From Polyangia bacterium (GTDB lineage: Bacteria > Myxococcota_A > Polyangia > Polyangiales > Polyangiaceae): a stretch of DNA of 15,031 bases. The position numbers and the translations under genes were made by a program. The notes beneath the pieces are model-generated. The model made no database searches and had not been told where the DNA came from. It saw nothing but the letters and a program-made list of their open reading frames with translations. This document shows, in pieces, positions 13,632-15,031 of this stretch. The stretch lies in contig JAUILJ010000079.1 in NCBI GenBank assembly GCA_030433055.1, positions 1 to 15,031 of the forward strand, read 5' to 3'. The number at the start of each line of letters is the position of its first letter. Positions within the stretch are counted from its first letter, which is position 1.

Positions 13632-15031
13632 GCAGCCCCCTTGCGCGCGCCAACGATCCACGACTCGAAGGACAGCGAGCAGCCCCGAGCAGGGCTGCCC
13701 TTGCGCCGCCCCAGCAGCTCGATGCCAGTCTGCTCTTCGCTCGCCGGCACGCGCCGAACCAGATCCTGAGTTAGGATCCCCACGGCCGAGTCCACGTTTC
13801 CGATGTCGATGATCTTCGCGAGGCCGACCTCACCCGCTCGCACGGGCTTGAGGCTGACCGGATCGACAGGCATCACTCGTAGCCACGGAGGCTCCAGATA
13901 TACGCCCTTCGGCGCGCACAAGTCGCTGCCAGGGAGCGTGCCCTCGTAGAGCTGGCTGGTCAGCTCCGTCATGCCATACTCGCCAGTTACCTGTGCCTCG
14001 GGGATACGGAAAACGCGAGCGACCTCGCGCCTCAGCTGCTCAGCGTCTACTTCACGGCTCCTGCCTTTGAAGCCACCGGTGTACATGACCACGGTGCGCT
14101 TCGGCGCGGGCACCAGTGCGCCCGCCAGCCCATCGAGCATCGCGACCAAGGCGAACGAAGTTGCCAGCACCAGCAGCGGTTCCTGCCGCTCCAGAGCAAC
14201 CAGCGCCGCGCGGCGCAGCCCCTCCAGATCGATGCCGCCCGACGAACCCAACCAGCGAGCTCCAGACTCCGGGTCGTAGACAGCACCGTGGGGCGCGACG
14301 CTCACGGCGCGTCCATCCCAACGATTCATGAACAGGCTCAGCATGTGCCCTAGGGAGGAGTGCGGCGCCTGGCTTGGTGGAGGTGCCAGAGCGACCACCA
14401 CACGTTGTCCTCCGAACGCGGACGCGAGGGCACGCCTGCCGTACGCCAGGGACAGATCCTCGTAAGTCTTTAGCGTACGGAAATGGTGCTTGCCGCTCAA
14501 GGCGGCGGTAGTCCCGCTGGTGTGGAACGTTGCTACGTCCTCTCCGCCATCGTGCGCAGAAACCCGCGTCAGGCGGAACACATCGGTGGGCACCGCGACG
14601 TCGGTCAAGGTGCCGTCACCTACTTGCCCGGAACCGTTGTAACCCCAACACATGGCTCGTTCGGTGTCCTTGCGCACCGCGCAGATGGTCAGGGCCCCGA
14701 CGGAGACGTTCATCCATTGGCCCCACCAGACATCTACGGGGGAGGGCATGAATCCGCCGAACCCTCCACCGCCGAGTTGGCCGTAGGTGTTGTCGCCCCA
14801 GCACATCAGGCGGGCATCTGACATCACGGCACAACTGTTCACGTCGCCTGCTTGGACGTTCCAGGCGCTCGAGCCCGAGGGCAACTGAACGCGCACCGGA
14901 CTCGTCGCACCAGTGATCGTGCCGTCGCCCAGCTGGCCGTAGGTGTTCAAACCCCAGCAGTCAACGGCAAAGTCGGTGGTCACCGCACAGGCGTGCTGCC
15001 GACCCGCACTCACGCTGACATAGGGTCCGCC
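13628..15031 (-). CDS. RCC1-repeat / LuxE acyl-protein synthetase chimera, 5' partial
   Basis: The frame is open to the right window edge, so the true start lies outside; the GTG at 15013 is internal. The visible part has 467 residues (numbers below count from the 15013 GTG). Residues 1-145 are three RCC1-type propeller repeats, each with a C-A-V ... C-W-G cysteine pair and G-Q-L/V-G, typical of secreted proteins. From V-P-T-D-V-F-R-L-T-R-V (141-151) it is a LuxE-family (PF04443-like) adenylate-forming enzyme: F-H-T-S-G-T-T (163-169), then H-H-F-R-T-L-K-T-Y, G-E-Y-G-M-T-E-L and L-T-Q-D-L-V-R-R. LuxE proteins normally have roughly 60 or more helical residues before V-P-T-D-V; here RCC1 repeats replace them. 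LuxE activates a fatty acid with ATP and passes it to LuxC, which overlaps the stop. The mismatch of compartments raises doubt whether this is a working fusion or a join of two genes. Confidence 0.85.
   Translation of the reverse strand, partial: GGPYVSVSAGRQHACAVTTDFAVDCWGLNTYGQLGDGTITGATSPVRVQLPSGSSAWNVQAGDVNSCAVMSDARLMCWGDNTYGQLGGGGFGGFMPSPVDVWWGQWMNVSVGALTICAVRKDTERAMCWGYNGSGQVGDGTLTDVAVPTDVFRLTRVSAHDGGEDVATFHTSGTTAALSGKHHFRTLKTYEDLSLAYGRRALASAFGGQRVVVALAPPPSQAPHSSLGHMLSLFMNRWDGRAVSVAPHGAVYDPESGARWLGSSGGIDLEGLRRAALVALERQEPLLVLATSFALVAMLDGLAGALVPAPKRTVVMYTGGFKGRSREVDAEQLRREVARVFRIPEAQVTGEYGMTELTSQLYEGTLPGSDLCAPKGVYLEPPWLRVMPVDPVSLKPVRAGEVGLAKIIDIGNVDSAVGILTQDLVRRVPASEEQTGIELLGRRKGSPARGCSLSFESWIVGARKGAA
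14579..15031 (-). repeat. Three RCC1-type protein repeats with cysteine pairs
   Basis: Three tandem blades of about 45-50 residues: S-V-S-A-G-R-Q-H-A-C-A-V with C-W-G-L-N-T-Y-G-Q-L-G-D-G-T; N-V-Q-A-G-D-V-N-S-C-A-V with C-W-G-D-N-T-Y-G-Q-L-G; and N-V-S-V-G-A-L-T-I-C-A-V with C-W-G-Y-N-G-S-G-Q-V-G-D-G-T. More copies probably continue past the right edge. A full propeller usually has about seven, so three visible blades are not a complete domain. Confidence 0.85.

Noticed and set aside
13632..13661. GTG start for the acyl-CoA reductase giving 10 extra residues
   Set aside because: The TTG overlapping the upstream stop has AAGGGGG in place; no comparable site was seen for the GTG, though it cannot be excluded.

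Overview
The window is high-GC, gene-dense DNA. Its lipoprotein-rich content, Cys-paired RCC1 repeats, YncE/phosphoesterase fusion and LuxE/LuxC pair without luciferase suggest a myxobacterium-like member of Myxococcota (formerly Deltaproteobacteria). That assignment is an inference from gene content. I saw no tRNA, rRNA, CRISPR array or insertion sequence.

Left part (1-5240): the C-terminal end of an UlaG-like metallo-beta-lactamase-fold hydrolase is followed by three genes. The first is a large minus-strand lipoprotein joining a YncE-type beta-propeller to a phosphoesterase domain. It is divergent from a small secreted or outer-membrane beta-rich protein, and their 172-bp shared upstream region carries repeated GTCAC boxes and a perfect 11-bp inverted repeat. 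The third is a minus-strand cyclic-nucleotide-binding-domain protein with a coiled coil and no DNA-binding domain. A 486-bp divergent intergenic region then leads to secA.

Middle (5241-10792): a plus-strand cluster of secA, an HtrA/DegP-like lipoprotein protease, a four-helix membrane protein and a patatin-like phospholipase. The genes are tightly packed. The protease start lies inside the codons of SecA's acidic tail, and the patatin start lies inside the end of the membrane protein gene. SecA moves proteins out of the cytoplasm, and the protease would act on exported proteins in the envelope.

Right part (10809-15031): a minus-strand group, read right to left. It has an acyl-protein synthetase (LuxE family) whose N-terminus is replaced in frame by Cys-paired RCC1 propeller repeats running off the window edge, then a LuxC-family acyl-CoA reductase overlapping its stop codon, then an unrecognised lipoprotein with a possible NlpC/P60-like C-terminal domain. 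LuxE plus LuxC would reduce a fatty acid to an aldehyde.

The RCC1-LuxE chimera is the most unusual item. It joins a normally extracellular repeat type to a normally cytosolic ATP-using enzyme, at a point where both families read Val-Pro-Thr-Asp-Val. It is either a real gene fusion or a recombination/assembly join, and the sequence alone cannot decide between them.
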